In this document: positions 9,006 to 18,305 of the stretch, in pieces
How the letters are laid out: every line of letters begins with the position of its first letter
Numbering within the stretch: the first letter of the stretch is position 1
DNA from: Deltaproteobacteria bacterium
Lineage (GTDB): Bacteria > Desulfobacterota > Desulfobacteria > Desulfobacterales > Desulfosarcinaceae
Reading direction: 5' to 3'
Assembly (NCBI GenBank): GCA_020444075.1
Contig: JAHLLR010000012.1
Coordinates: forward strand, 32,146-96,145
Length of the DNA stretch: 64,000 nucleotides
Program-made: the position numbers and the translations under genes
The notes under the pieces: generated by a model
What the model saw: the letters and a program-made list of their open reading frames with translations, nothing else
What the model was told of the DNA's origin: nothing
Databases searched by the model: none

Positions 9006-9410
9006 TTATGCAGAAAAATTCTGAAGGACCCGTTTGACGGTATTGCCATCGGCAGAAGCCCCAAAATGGGCCATAATGGTGCCCATGGCCTGCATCTTAT
9101 TCTTGTAGGTTGAAAAATCGATATTGGCGGCGATCCACTGGCCAATTTCATCTTCCGTAGCCATTCGGGGCAGGTAGGCGTCGATGATGGCGATAAAGGG
9201 AGATGTATCTCCCCGCCCGCTCTTTTCAAGCATTTCCATTTCCGATTTTATCAGTTTCTTGAGTATCCGGATGATCTCATCATCCGGTAATTGTTTTTTT
9301 TCCGAACGGGCCATTTCGCCCATGACGACCCGGATTGCCTCTTTCCGGGTTTCGTCCCGGGCCTTCATGGCTGATTTCAGATCGTCTTTCAGCTTATCTT
9401 GAAGTGTCAT
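9006..9410 (-). CDS. GatB/YqeY domain-containing protein
   Basis: 134 residues, a free-standing YqeY-type helical domain, the fold also found at the C-terminus of GatB and linked to tRNA-dependent amidation. Visible family features are the N-terminal LKDDLKSAMKARDETRKEAIR helix, a mid-protein SEKKQLPDDEI segment, IDAYLPRMATEDEI and a C-terminal MAHFGASADG. Full length for the family (about 145). It starts inside the 3' end of the upstream gene (17-base overlap). Exact role unknown even for well-studied members. Confidence 0.9.
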   Translation of the reverse strand: MTLQDKLKDDLKSAMKARDETRKEAIRVVMGEMARSEKKQLPDDEIIRILKKLIKSEMEMLEKSGRGDTSPFIAIIDAYLPRMATEDEIGQWIAANIDFSTYKNKMQAMGTIMAHFGASADGNTVKRVLQNFSA

Positions 9411-9993
9411 CGAAATGATCCTTTCCTAAGAATCGAGGTTGCAGGTACATCGTATCTCCTAAGTCAAACTGGACATCATCGTGTCCATCGTAATCCAAGT
9501 CGATCAGAATGTAGCCATAGTCCCGGTAATGCAAAAAGGACAGCGTGATCAGGGAGGGGTCAAAGGGCGCTTCAAAATCGGCCTGTAAGTGCAGCGTCCC
9601 TTCCCGTTGGGTGCCGTGGCAGACGATCAGTTCACCATTTTCCAGCGGGTCGATGGCTTCCGGGGCGTAAAAACTCAGTTGGGGTGCATCAGGATCTACG
9701 GTTGCCGGGTTTCCGTCTATTTCAAAGGTCATCGTTGCCAGCCGGGTGTCGAGGGTGGATCGGTCGACAAAAACCAGCCCCATGGCATGATCCAGGTCGT
9801 CGACGGACCACCAGTTGTCCACACCGAAAAGGGTTTTTAAAAGTTCCGTGTTATCGTACCATGAGGATTGGATATTGCCGTCTGAATCGGTGCAGCGGGC
9901 ATCGATTTCACTTTTTGTGACCCGGGCAAGGCGGCCCATGCACAATTCAATAAACGTTCCTTTCCATTGAAGGGACAATCTTTTTTTGTTCAT
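9394..9993 (-). CDS. Hypothetical protein
   Basis: 199 residues, not recognised. No membrane segment. Strand-rich and acidic, with many aromatic residues; a C-terminal IDLDYDGHDDVQFDLGD stretch is rich in Asp and could bind a divalent metal, although it does not match a canonical EF-hand loop. It overlaps the YqeY gene by 17 bases, so the two are translationally coupled. The 257 bp upstream, before the divergent OmpR-type regulator, shows nothing I can name. Confidence 0.65.
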   Translation of the reverse strand: MNKKRLSLQWKGTFIELCMGRLARVTKSEIDARCTDSDGNIQSSWYDNTELLKTLFGVDNWWSVDDLDHAMGLVFVDRSTLDTRLATMTFEIDGNPATVDPDAPQLSFYAPEAIDPLENGELIVCHGTQREGTLHLQADFEAPFDPSLITLSFLHYRDYGYILIDLDYDGHDDVQFDLGDTMYLQPRFLGKDHFDDTSR

Positions 9994-10250
9994 TTTTTTC
10001 CCATTTTAACTGCCATTTATGTTGGCGCTCACTGTTTCAGCGGCTATCGATTTTGTCAAGAAAATTGCGTTGTGGGTTTAAGATGCCGCATTTATGTATT
10101 TTTTTCACTATGCCCGGCTTGCCAAGGGGTACGGACTCGATTATATTCCCAACCATGGCTGGCCCAACTCAAACAACAGCAGCGTAATTTTGTTTGATTT
10201 TACCTGTGTGAAAGACAGTTTTCAAGGATCTGTCAAACCGGAAGAAAACA

Positions 10251-10928
10251 ATGCGACTCCTACTGGTCGAAGACGATGAAAAAATCGCCTCTTTCGTTAA
10301 GAAAGGATTCAAGGCGGAAGGCTTTGCCGTGGATCATGCCGTGGATGGAATGGCGGGGTTGGATCTGGCTCTCAGCGAACCTTACGATGCCGCGGTGGTG
10401 GATATCATGCTGCCCGGGTTGGATGGCCTGTCCCTGATCGGGCGGATGCGGCGGGAAAAGGTGATGACACCGGTGATCATCCTCAGCGCAAAAAGTTCAA
10501 TCGATGATCGGGTCAGGGGCCTTCAGACCGGCGGTGACGACTACCTGAGCAAACCATTTGCCTTCTCGGAGTTGCTGGCCCGGGTGCAGGCGCTGATCCG
10601 GCGTGCCAGCGGGGTCAAGGAACCCACCCGACTCTCCTGCGGCGACCTGTCGATCGATATGCTGACGCGTGAAGTACTCCGGGATGGCGTCAAAATTGAA
10701 CTCCAACCGCTGGAGTACTCCCTTTTGGAATATCTGATGAGGAATGCCGGCCGGGTGGTGTCCAAGACCATGATCATGGAGCACGTCTGGGATTACCATT
10801 TCGACCCGCAGACCAACGTGGTGGAGGCGAGAATCTGCCGCCTCCGTGAAAAGGTGGACAAGGGATTCGAGAATAAACTGATCCACACGGTTCGCGGGGT
10901 GGGGTATGCCCTTCGCCATAAAGATTGA
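10251..10928 (+). CDS. OmpR/PhoB-family response regulator
   Basis: 225 residues: a receiver with DD at 8-9, phospho-acceptor Asp51 in VVDIMLPG and Lys in LSKPF, followed by a winged-helix DNA-binding domain (LEYSLLEYLMRNAGRVVSKTMI; C-terminal HTVRGVGYALR). It resembles the CusR/CopR branch. Its end overlaps the start of the sensor kinase by 23 bases, the usual coupling for this class. GGAAGAAAACA precedes the ATG. The target is unknown; the metal signal suggested by family likeness is inference. Confidence 0.93.
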   Translation: MRLLLVEDDEKIASFVKKGFKAEGFAVDHAVDGMAGLDLALSEPYDAAVVDIMLPGLDGLSLIGRMRREKVMTPVIILSAKSSIDDRVRGLQTGGDDYLSKPFAFSELLARVQALIRRASGVKEPTRLSCGDLSIDMLTREVLRDGVKIELQPLEYSLLEYLMRNAGRVVSKTMIMEHVWDYHFDPQTNVVEARICRLREKVDKGFENKLIHTVRGVGYALRHKD

Positions 10929-12324
10929 ACTGCCCCGATCCCTCTCCTTCAGGCTGACCTTATGGTACGGGATTATCTTCTTATTGTCCTCCTGTCTGGC
11001 TTTTCTTTTCTTCTATGTCTTGATTTCCACCAGCCTGAAGCAGCGTCTGGACAGCCGCCTTTCCGATAAAATCTCCGAATTCGAGGCCATCTATAACCTT
11101 CAGGGACTTGAGGAGGTCAAATCCGCCGCACTGATCGAATCCCAGGCCGCCGGTGAGAAAAAGATCTTTTTCCGCCTGCTGTATGCCAGTGGTGTGGCAT
11201 TTTCTTCATCCAACATGTCCTACTGGCAGGAGATCGGGATCAATCGGAAGGCTGTCGCCATGCTGGTCAAGGGCCGTTCGCGGGTCTATGAAACATTGAC
11301 CCTTGCCGGTCGGCCGGATCGGGTTCGTATTGCCTACGGCATCATTGGCAGGGGGGTCGTGGTGCAGTTGGGTTATTCCATGGAAAACGACACGTCCTTT
11401 ATTGCTATTTTCAAGAAGATTTTTCTCATCACCATGTCCGTGTTGATCCTGACGGCGGTCCTGGCGGGCTGGTTCATGGCCAGACGCGCCCTCTCCGGTG
11501 TAGAGGCGGTCACCCGCACGGCGCAGCAGATTTCCGAATCCGACCTTAGTCGGCGGGTTCCAATCACGTCGCGGCACGAGGAAATCGACCGATTGGCCGT
11601 GACCTTCAATCAGATGCTGGACCGCATCGAAAAACTGGTCGTCGGAATACGTGAGATGGGTGACAACATTGCCCACGATCTGAAAAGTCCGGTGGCGCGG
11701 ATTCGCGGAATGGCTGAACTCAGCATCTCCGATTCATCCTGCGGCGGGAATGACGAGACCCTGGCCGGCAGCACCATTGAAGAGTGTGACCGGCTGCTGG
11801 ATATGATCAACACCATGTTGATGATCTCCAAATCCGATGCGGGCGCCGGAGATGCCAACATGGAGCTGGTGGACATGGCCGAGGTGGCCTGCGGGGCGGC
11901 GGCGCTTTTCGGCCCCCTGGCTGAAGACAAGGGAGTTTCCCTGAACTGCAACATGCCTGAACCCCTGATGGTGGAAGGCGATCTGAAAATGCTGCAACGG
12001 GCGATAGCCAACCTTGTGGACAATGCGATCAAGTATACGCCGTCACCGGGTGATATTGACATTCGTGGGTTTCATGATAAAGATAATGAGAAAATTAATG
12101 TTTCCATTAAAGATAGCGGCATCGGCATCGACACTGACGATCTGCCCAAGATATTCAACCGGTTCTTTCGATGTGATCAGAGCCGGGCAGCCGGTGGTTC
12201 CGGACTGGGGTTGAGTCTGGCAAGGGCCATCGCCCATGTCCATGGCGGTGAAATCCATGTCGAGAGTACGCCTGGAAATGGAAGCGTTTTCACCTTCAGC
12301 TTACCCCGGATGCAATCCAGTTGA
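10906..12324 (+). CDS. Membrane sensor histidine kinase with HAMP domain
   Basis: 472 residues. TM1 lies near 18-42, a periplasmic loop of about 120 residues follows, then TM2 near 168-190, a HAMP domain (ARRALSGVEAVTRTAQQI onward), HisKA with phospho-His in NIAHDLKSPVARIRG, and HATPase with NLVDNAIKYTP, DSGIGI and GGSGLGLSLARAI. It is the partner of the overlapping OmpR-type regulator and has the CusS-like architecture. The periplasmic sensor region has no recognisable ligand motif. Confidence 0.92.
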   Translation: MPFAIKIELPRSLSFRLTLWYGIIFLLSSCLAFLFFYVLISTSLKQRLDSRLSDKISEFEAIYNLQGLEEVKSAALIESQAAGEKKIFFRLLYASGVAFSSSNMSYWQEIGINRKAVAMLVKGRSRVYETLTLAGRPDRVRIAYGIIGRGVVVQLGYSMENDTSFIAIFKKIFLITMSVLILTAVLAGWFMARRALSGVEAVTRTAQQISESDLSRRVPITSRHEEIDRLAVTFNQMLDRIEKLVVGIREMGDNIAHDLKSPVARIRGMAELSISDSSCGGNDETLAGSTIEECDRLLDMINTMLMISKSDAGAGDANMELVDMAEVACGAAALFGPLAEDKGVSLNCNMPEPLMVEGDLKMLQRAIANLVDNAIKYTPSPGDIDIRGFHDKDNEKINVSIKDSGIGIDTDDLPKIFNRFFRCDQSRAAGGSGLGLSLARAIAHVHGGEIHVESTPGNGSVFTFSLPRMQSS

Positions 12325-12415
12325 GCAGTGGCGACAGGTCGAATCCAGGTCTTGAACCCGCTCCTTTTATTCTACCACGATGCCGTATCTGCCAGGCGAA
12401 AACCAACGGTGAAGC

Positions 12416-14770
12416 ATGAATTTAACCATGGAGAAAGTTGACGTCGCCATTCCCTACAGTATGCTTCGAGTCAGTCTTCATCCGTTGACCCTGGCCTTTA
12501 CGGGAAGTCACCAATCCTTGGAACCCCTTTTTAAAAAAGCCTATTTTTCAAACTCTATCGATCATGTGCGCCGATGCAAACTATACGCAATCCTTTTTTT
12601 CAGCGTATTCGGCGTGCTTGACGCCTATGTGTTTCCGGAACAGAAATTACAGCTATGGTTCATCCGGTATGTGCTGGTGTGTCCCGTGTTTCTGGTTGGA
12701 CTGATCTTCTCCTATACCGATGCCTACCGGCGGCTGTGGCAACCCCTCAATGCCTTTTACATCATGGTCACCGGTTTTGCCTATGTGGCCATGGTGGTGA
12801 TCACCCCTGCTCCCGAGGCCTATTATTACGGGGTGGGAATTATTTTTTGCGTCTTTTTCGGATACACCTTTATTCACGCCCGGTTTATTACCGCTTCCAT
12901 TGCCGGGCTATTGGTGATCGCCGGTTACCAGGGGGCCATGATGTGGCTGATGGAAGCCACCGGAGTCATCCAATTGCTTTTTGGGGCTCATTTCATGGGG
13001 ATCAATCTCTTGGGGATGCTCATCTGCTATTCCATCGAAACCCACCATCGCAAAAGTTTTTTCCTGAATTACCTGTTGGAAAAAGAGAAGGAGAAAACGG
13101 ACACAATTAACCGGAATCTGGAAAAGCGAGTGGAAGAACGCACCACTGCCCTTCAACGGATTAATCGAGATTTGAATAAAGAGGTCCTTGAGAGAAAACA
13201 GGCCGAGGGACGGGTTCGGGCCAGTCACGAACAACTCGCATCGATCCTCGACAGCATCGATGCGGATATCCATGTGTCCGATATGGAAACCCACACTATT
13301 CTGCTGGCCAACCACCACATGAAACAGACATACGGTGACGAGGTCGTCGGTAAAATCTGCCATGAAGTGATTCAGGGACTGGACAGGCCCTGCCACCCGT
13401 GCAAGAACCACCTGATGCTGGACGAAAACGGCCGGCCCGGTGAGAGCTATTCCTGGGAAGAAAAAAATCCGATCAACGGCCGCTGGTACATCATCTATTC
13501 CCGTGCCATCGTGTGGGAGGACGGCCGTATCGTCCAGCTCACCGTGGCCACGGATATTACGGCGATGAAGGAGATGGAGGCGCGACTTCAACGGGCGCAG
13601 AAAATGGAGGCCATCGGTACCCTGGCCGGTGGTGTGGCCCACGATCTGAATAACATCCTTTCGGGATTGGTGGGATATCCGGAACTACTCCTCATGGATA
13701 TCCCCGCGGGCAGCGAGACACGCCTCATCGTCGAAACCATTAAGAACTCCGGTGAAAAAGCAGCGGCCATTGTTCAGGACATGCTGACCCTGGCACGGCG
13801 GGGGGTGGCCGCTACCGACGTCATCGGATTGAACCGCGTGGTTCAGGAATATCTGGACAGTCCCGAATTGACCAAGCTTAAATCAATCCATCCCCAAGTG
13901 ACGATTCATTCGGACCTGGCTCCAGCGGTATTCAACATTGTCGGCTCCCCGGTACATCTGGGGAAAACCATCATGAACCTGGTCACCAATGCTGCCGAGG
14001 CCATGCCTGACGGCGGGGAGATCACGGTAAGCACGCAGAACTGCTATGTGGACCGGCCGATTCACGGATTCGAGACGGTTTTGGAAGGCGAATATGTGCT
14101 GCTGCGGGTGGCCGACACCGGAATCGGGATTTCGGCCCGGGACATGGAACGGATTTTCGAGCCTTTTTACACCAAGAAGAAAATGGGCCGCAGTGGCACG
14201 GGGTTGGGCATGGCGGTGGTATGGGGTACCGTGAAAGATCATAGCGGTTTTATCGACGCCCGCAGTATCGAAGGGCAAGGAACTGTATTTGATCTTTATT
14301 TTCCCATTACCCGACAGATTGAAAAAATGGCGGCTGAGGAGCTTCCCATCGATCGCTACCGGGGTGCCGGCGAATCTGTCCTCGTGGTGGATGACATCAA
14401 AGAACAGCGAGATCTGGCTGAATTCATGCTCAAACGCCTGGACTATCAGGTGGATACGGTTGCCAGTGGTGCGGAAGCGGTTCAATTCATCCGCAGGACG
14501 CCGGTGGATATCCTCGTTCTGGATATGATCATGGAACCGGAGATGGACGGCCTTGACACCTATCGCCAGATTCTGGCCATCTCTCCAGGCCAGAAAGCGA
14601 TCATCGCCAGTGGCTTTTCCGAATCTGAACGCGTGCGGGAAGCCCAGCGTTTAGGTGCCGGTCCTTATATTAAAAAACCCTACCGGATGGAACAGATCGG
14701 CATGGCATTGAAGGAACAGCTGGCCTCATCACCTCCTGATGAGACGCCGGAATCGTCGGGCAACAACTGA
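12416..14770 (+). CDS. Hybrid histidine kinase with six-helix membrane input, PAS and receiver
   Basis: 784 residues. About six membrane helices lie between 45 and 215, resembling a MASE-like sensor. A coiled coil then leads to a PAS domain (about 275-385) with CHEVIQGLDRPCHPCKN. HisKA has phospho-His in LAGGVAHDLNNILSG, the HATPase has GTGLGMAVVWGTV, and a C-terminal receiver has Asp in ILVLDMIMEPEMDG. It lies 91 bp after the OmpR-type kinase and just before the DegP-type protease, so the block may serve envelope stress; that is inference from position. The Cys pair in the PAS domain recurs in the kinase at 4812-6848. Confidence 0.9.
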   Translation: MNLTMEKVDVAIPYSMLRVSLHPLTLAFTGSHQSLEPLFKKAYFSNSIDHVRRCKLYAILFFSVFGVLDAYVFPEQKLQLWFIRYVLVCPVFLVGLIFSYTDAYRRLWQPLNAFYIMVTGFAYVAMVVITPAPEAYYYGVGIIFCVFFGYTFIHARFITASIAGLLVIAGYQGAMMWLMEATGVIQLLFGAHFMGINLLGMLICYSIETHHRKSFFLNYLLEKEKEKTDTINRNLEKRVEERTTALQRINRDLNKEVLERKQAEGRVRASHEQLASILDSIDADIHVSDMETHTILLANHHMKQTYGDEVVGKICHEVIQGLDRPCHPCKNHLMLDENGRPGESYSWEEKNPINGRWYIIYSRAIVWEDGRIVQLTVATDITAMKEMEARLQRAQKMEAIGTLAGGVAHDLNNILSGLVGYPELLLMDIPAGSETRLIVETIKNSGEKAAAIVQDMLTLARRGVAATDVIGLNRVVQEYLDSPELTKLKSIHPQVTIHSDLAPAVFNIVGSPVHLGKTIMNLVTNAAEAMPDGGEITVSTQNCYVDRPIHGFETVLEGEYVLLRVADTGIGISARDMERIFEPFYTKKKMGRSGTGLGMAVVWGTVKDHSGFIDARSIEGQGTVFDLYFPITRQIEKMAAEELPIDRYRGAGESVLVVDDIKEQRDLAEFMLKRLDYQVDTVASGAEAVQFIRRTPVDILVLDMIMEPEMDGLDTYRQILAISPGQKAIIASGFSESERVREAQRLGAGPYIKKPYRMEQIGMALKEQLASSPPDETPESSGNN

Positions 14771-14816
14771 AGGTGCCCCACGATCCGCCCCCTCTCATCC
14801 AGCCTTTCGTCCCAAG

Positions 14817-14836
14817 ATTACCGTTTGGTAATTTTT
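14817..14836 (+). terminator. Possible weak terminator after the hybrid kinase
   Basis: ATTACC-GTTT-GGTAAT followed by TTTT, 47 bp after the stop. The stem is only 6 bp and AT-rich, so efficiency is doubtful. Confidence 0.4.
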
Positions 14837-14945
14837 CAGTCATCTTGCCGTAACCGTTTGCGGTTATGTTAGCTTTCATTGAATGACACGGGTGTGGAAT
14901 GAATTGCCCTTTCGTTAATGCTAAAGGATGTTTGAGGAGGTCTTC

Positions 14946-16388
14946 ATGATCAAATTTAAAAAGGTGTTTCCATCGGTTTCTGTTTTTTTTCTGGTTCCCG
15001 CTGCGGCAGCAATGCTTTGGGCGGCCACACCAGCGGTCAGTACGGTGTTCGCATTCTCCGCTCCGGAGAGTTTCAGCGAACTGGCCGAAGCAGCCAGACC
15101 CGGTGTGGTTAACATTCGTACCGTGAAAACCATCAAGGGCGGCAGTCCGGTTTTCCGTCATTTTTTCGGTAACCCCCATGGCGGCAACCGGAGCCCTTTT
15201 GACGAATTTTTCGGCCCGTTCCAGGGTGACGGCCAACAGCGTGACTTCAAACAGCGTAGCCTGGGTTCGGGATTTATTATCGATGACAGCGGTTTCATCG
15301 TTACCAACAACCATGTGATCGAGGACGCCGATCAGATCAAGGTGATTCTGGCCGATGACAAGGAGTTTGACGCAGAATTGGTGGGACGGGATCCTAAGAC
15401 GGATCTTGCCCTGATTCGCATCGAAGGGGCCAAGAATCTTAAACCCCTTGAACTTGGCGATTCAGAAAAATTGAAGGTGGGCACCTGGGTGGTGGCCATT
15501 GGCAGCCCATTTGGCCTGGAACAGACGGTCACGGCCGGCATCGTGAGCGCAAAAGGGCGAATCATCGGTTCGGGACCCTATGACGATTTTATCCAGACCG
15601 ACGCTTCGATCAACCCGGGCAACAGCGGCGGGCCGCTGCTAAATATGGATGGAGAGGTGGTGGGCATCAACACGGCCATCATCGCCAGCGGCCAAGGCAT
15701 TGGTTTTGCGATTCCCGTCAACCTGGCCAAAGGCATCATCGATCAACTCAAAGACAAGGGAGAAGTCACCCGCGGTTGGCTGGGCGTGGGGATTCAGGAC
15801 CTGACCCCGGAACTGGCCGACTATTATGGTCTGAAAGCTGAAAAGGGCGTGCTGGTAACCCAGGTATTCGAGGGTGATCCGGCGGATAAAGCCGGGATCA
15901 AAGTCAATGACGTTATATTGTCCGTGGACGGCCAAAATGTGACCACCGGCCGGGAGCTCTCTGCCATGATTGCCAACACGCCGGTGGGGCATCAGACAAA
16001 AATCGACCTGATAAGGGACGGCAAGAAAAAAGCCCTGACGGTAACCCTGGCCAAACGGGACGATGATGAGAAGACCGTTGCCGCCCAGAGCCGGGAGAGC
16101 GACGAACTGGGTATCGAGGTCACGGATCTGGATTCAGATATCGCCCGTCGTTTCGGTATCGACGGCAAGGAGAGCGGTGTGTTGGTCACGGATGTAAAAG
16201 ATGAGAGCCTGGCCCGGGATGCCGATGTACGGCCCGGCGATATCATCAAAGAAATCAACCGCACCGTCGTGAAGGACCGGAAAGACTTTATTCAACTGAT
16301 GAAAAAGAACGAAGACAGCAAAATCATTCAACTGCTGGTCAAGCGACGTGACGCCGGGTACCTGGTGGTAAAGATAGAGCGCAAATAG
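14946..16388 (+). CDS. degP: Periplasmic serine protease, DegP/HtrA (Do) family
   Basis: 480 residues. A signal peptide (MIKFKKVFPS, hydrophobic core to about residue 35) exports it to the periplasm. The trypsin-like domain carries the catalytic triad: His in TNNHVIEDAD, Asp in KTDLALIRI, Ser in NPGNSGGPLL. Two PDZ domains follow (about 240-330 and 365-470), the full Do layout for degrading or chaperoning misfolded envelope proteins. I chose ATG at 14946 because GAGGAGG ends 5 bases before it; the in-frame ATG at 14928 lies before that site. A strong terminator closes the unit. degP versus degQ cannot be settled here. Confidence 0.93.
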   Translation: MIKFKKVFPSVSVFFLVPAAAAMLWAATPAVSTVFAFSAPESFSELAEAARPGVVNIRTVKTIKGGSPVFRHFFGNPHGGNRSPFDEFFGPFQGDGQQRDFKQRSLGSGFIIDDSGFIVTNNHVIEDADQIKVILADDKEFDAELVGRDPKTDLALIRIEGAKNLKPLELGDSEKLKVGTWVVAIGSPFGLEQTVTAGIVSAKGRIIGSGPYDDFIQTDASINPGNSGGPLLNMDGEVVGINTAIIASGQGIGFAIPVNLAKGIIDQLKDKGEVTRGWLGVGIQDLTPELADYYGLKAEKGVLVTQVFEGDPADKAGIKVNDVILSVDGQNVTTGRELSAMIANTPVGHQTKIDLIRDGKKKALTVTLAKRDDDEKTVAAQSRESDELGIEVTDLDSDIARRFGIDGKESGVLVTDVKDESLARDADVRPGDIIKEINRTVVKDRKDFIQLMKKNEDSKIIQLLVKRRDAGYLVVKIERK

Positions 16389-16411
16389 ACAAGATTGCTC
16401 CAGTGATGCCA

Positions 16412-16454
16412 TCGGCGGATCCGGCTGAGAGATTCGGATCCGCCGATTTTTTTT
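16412..16454 (+). terminator. Intrinsic terminator after the DegP-type protease
   Basis: Perfect 12-bp stem TCGGCGGATCCG / CGGATCCGCCGA with an 11-base loop, followed by eight T. It begins 24 bp after the stop codon. Confidence 0.93.
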
Positions 16455-16467
16455 AATTTTTGCGAGA

Positions 16468-16588
16468 TTGAAGAACCTCGCAGCAAGCTGCGAGGAATCT
16501 TCGACCGTAAGGAATTCTGTCTATTTTTTTGGTTCGCTCGCTAACCCCGCCGCAAGCGACGGGGAATGCGCTCGCTGTTGCGGTTCAA
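16468..16588. repeat. 121-bp dispersed two-hairpin repeat, copy 1
   Basis: It differs at two positions from 49236-49356. It runs from TTGAAGAACC to GCGGTTCAA, giving short inverted ends. Inside are a perfect hairpin CCTCGCAG-CAAG-CTGCGAGG and a second one, CCCCGCCG-CAAG-CGACGGGG, with one mismatch. It lies downstream of the degP terminator and upstream of the FmdB gene. It resembles REP/MITE-type non-coding elements; no transposase is in the window. Confidence 0.85.
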
Positions 16589-16706
16589 AACAGTTATGAT
16601 CGGGTCTTGACACGATGCGAAAACGGAACTAAGTTGGCTCAAAAACGGGCACTTGCAAGTGAGAATGCCGCTTGTACAGGCTGCCTGACCCAGAAAGGAA
16701 AAAGTG

Positions 16707-16889
16707 ATGCCGGTTTATGAATTCCAGTGCAAATGCGGTCATATTACCGAAGAACTGGTGCGGATGGATACCCAAGCGGTTGAGTGCCCCAAATGCCACG
16801 GTAAGGCCAAGAAAATACTTTCGGCATGCAGCTTCGAACTGAAAGGCGGCGGATGGTATGCCGATGGGTACGCCTCTTCTAAAAAATAG
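16707..16889 (+). CDS. FmdB-family zinc ribbon protein
   Basis: 60 residues, MPVYEFQCKCGHITEELV, with two Cys pairs (CKC near 8-10 and CPKC near 29-32) forming the FmdB/CxxC_CXXC_SSSS zinc ribbon, and a Ser/Gly-rich tail. AGAAAGGAAA precedes the ATG at 16707; a GTG one codon earlier is possible. Members are small putative regulatory proteins; FmdB was named from a formamidase locus, but most have no proven role. It stands alone between the 121-bp repeat and the phosphatase-like gene. Confidence 0.88.
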   Translation: MPVYEFQCKCGHITEELVRMDTQAVECPKCHGKAKKILSACSFELKGGGWYADGYASSKK

Positions 16890-17159
16890 CCGGCTATCCC
16901 TGGTATTTCTGACGGAGAAAAGGGGATGTGACCCTTGTAAACCCGCCTGTCCTGTTTTTCATGCCTGATCATTTGCAGTCGAGAGCATGTCTGTCGTCAT
17001 TGCCAGTCGTTTCAGCGTTATCACTGTTGCCTGATGATCCTTGCGTGTATGCCATGATCAGTAAAACCGACCCCCCTCGTTAGCGGCGTGTCGGTTTTTG
17101 CATTTTTCCGGCCATCTATGTTTGCAGGAAAACCGACTCTTAAACCATCAGGGGGGGAA

Positions 17160-17960
17160 ATGAAACAGGAGCCAATCCATGGGATCGAAGCGTTAACGGC
17201 ATTTGCCATCAACGCCATTCGCAGTGCCGGTCAAGCCGCAATGGAAAGCTTTGGCAAAGGCAGGGGGCTGATCAAATTTGATGAAAAATTGGTTACCCGG
17301 GCAGAACTGCAGATCGGCAAACGCTTCCAACAAGCCTTGAGCGATCAGTATCCCGACCACCGGATGTTCACCAGCAAAATGCCGGACACCGCCTATACCC
17401 ACGATAGCCGGCGATATCTGTGGATTTTCGACCCCATTGACGGGGTGGACAATTATCAGGCGGGTATTCCCATCTGGGGGATGTCTTTGGCGCTGCTGGA
17501 AAATTTCTGGCCGGTTTTCGGTGCCTTTTACATGCCGGCCACCGGTGACCTGTTTCATGCCCGGGCCGGCGGCAAAGCCTTCTGGGGTGATAAACGCATC
17601 CGGATGAGCGATGATCGTACCATTGACGACGAAAGCCTGATGTTCACCTTTTCAAGATTTCACCGGCACTATGTTTCCCGGTTTCCCGGAAAGATCAGAA
17701 ACCTGGGCTGTACCGGCGCCCACCTGTGTTACGTGGCCATGGGGCGCGCGGATGTAGCTGTGACTGCCAACGAATCCTTTCAGGATCTGGCCGCCGCGCG
17801 GATGATCGTGGAGGCGGCCGGCGGGAGGCTGTTTACCGCCAGTGGTGAAAAATTCTATCTCAACGACTACCTTAACGGAGAGCGGATCGAAGAGCACCTG
17901 CTGGTGACCGCACCAGGTAATTGCCAGGCAGTGCTGGACTGTTTGGAAAGACGTACATGA
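17160..17960 (+). CDS. Inositol-monophosphatase-family protein, atypical active site
   Basis: 266 residues of the IMPase/FBPase/CysQ fold. The metal motif is present as DPIDGVDNY (usually DPIDGTxNF) and the C-terminal Asp in SFQDLAAARMIVEAAGG. The usual GEE segment upstream of DPIDG is replaced by TSKM, so a metal-binding Glu appears lost, and the helix usually reading TxxD reads TRAE. It may have an altered substrate or reduced catalysis. ATG at 17160 follows a GGGGGGG run; in-frame ATGs at 17088 and 17118 lack ribosome sites. Confidence 0.8.
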   Translation: MKQEPIHGIEALTAFAINAIRSAGQAAMESFGKGRGLIKFDEKLVTRAELQIGKRFQQALSDQYPDHRMFTSKMPDTAYTHDSRRYLWIFDPIDGVDNYQAGIPIWGMSLALLENFWPVFGAFYMPATGDLFHARAGGKAFWGDKRIRMSDDRTIDDESLMFTFSRFHRHYVSRFPGKIRNLGCTGAHLCYVAMGRADVAVTANESFQDLAAARMIVEAAGGRLFTASGEKFYLNDYLNGERIEEHLLVTAPGNCQAVLDCLERRT

Positions 17961-17991
17961 GCTGACTCCGTAGGCGTCTAAAACTCACCGG

Positions 17992-18162
17992 TTATTCGGT
18001 CTTTTCGTCGATGACCGAGTGGGTGTTTTCCATGCGGTAGATGAACACGCAAACGCACAGGCCGGCGGCAAACAGGGCGCAGAACAGGAGGAAGCTGTCT
18101 GCGGCCTTTCTCCATGAGAGAAAAAACAAAAACGCGATGGTCATCAGGAATTTGGTGTTCAT
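17992..18162 (-). CDS. Small single-pass membrane protein
   Basis: A 56-residue reading frame starting MNTKFLMTIAFLFFLSW. It has a short hydrophobic N-terminal stretch, a second hydrophobic segment (SFLLFCALFAAGLCVCVFIY, about 23-42) and a charged tail ending IDEKTE. It is convergent with the phosphatase-like gene and divergent from pepD. The ribosome site is weak (AAGGAT about 11 bases upstream). The clean hydrophobic-then-charged layout makes it plausible; function unknown. Confidence 0.5.
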   Translation of the reverse strand: MNTKFLMTIAFLFFLSWRKAADSFLLFCALFAAGLCVCVFIYRMENTHSVIDEKTE

Positions 18163-18305
18163 GGAGTTTTTTTCATCCTTCCGTTTTGCACCACGGTATT
18201 CTATTTTGCATATCGGCTTTTTTTTTCAGATCTTGACTTCCTTTTCTCGAAATTACCCCCATGATCCCGGCTTTTACGGATCGCTGCAACTAAGGAGATC
18301 GATGC

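Noticed and set aside
7754..9229. Reverse-strand open frame of 491 codons opposite the nucleoside transporter
   Set aside because: It has no family motifs, is rich in His, Gly and Gln as expected from reading a membrane-protein gene backwards, and overlaps YqeY on the same strand in another frame.
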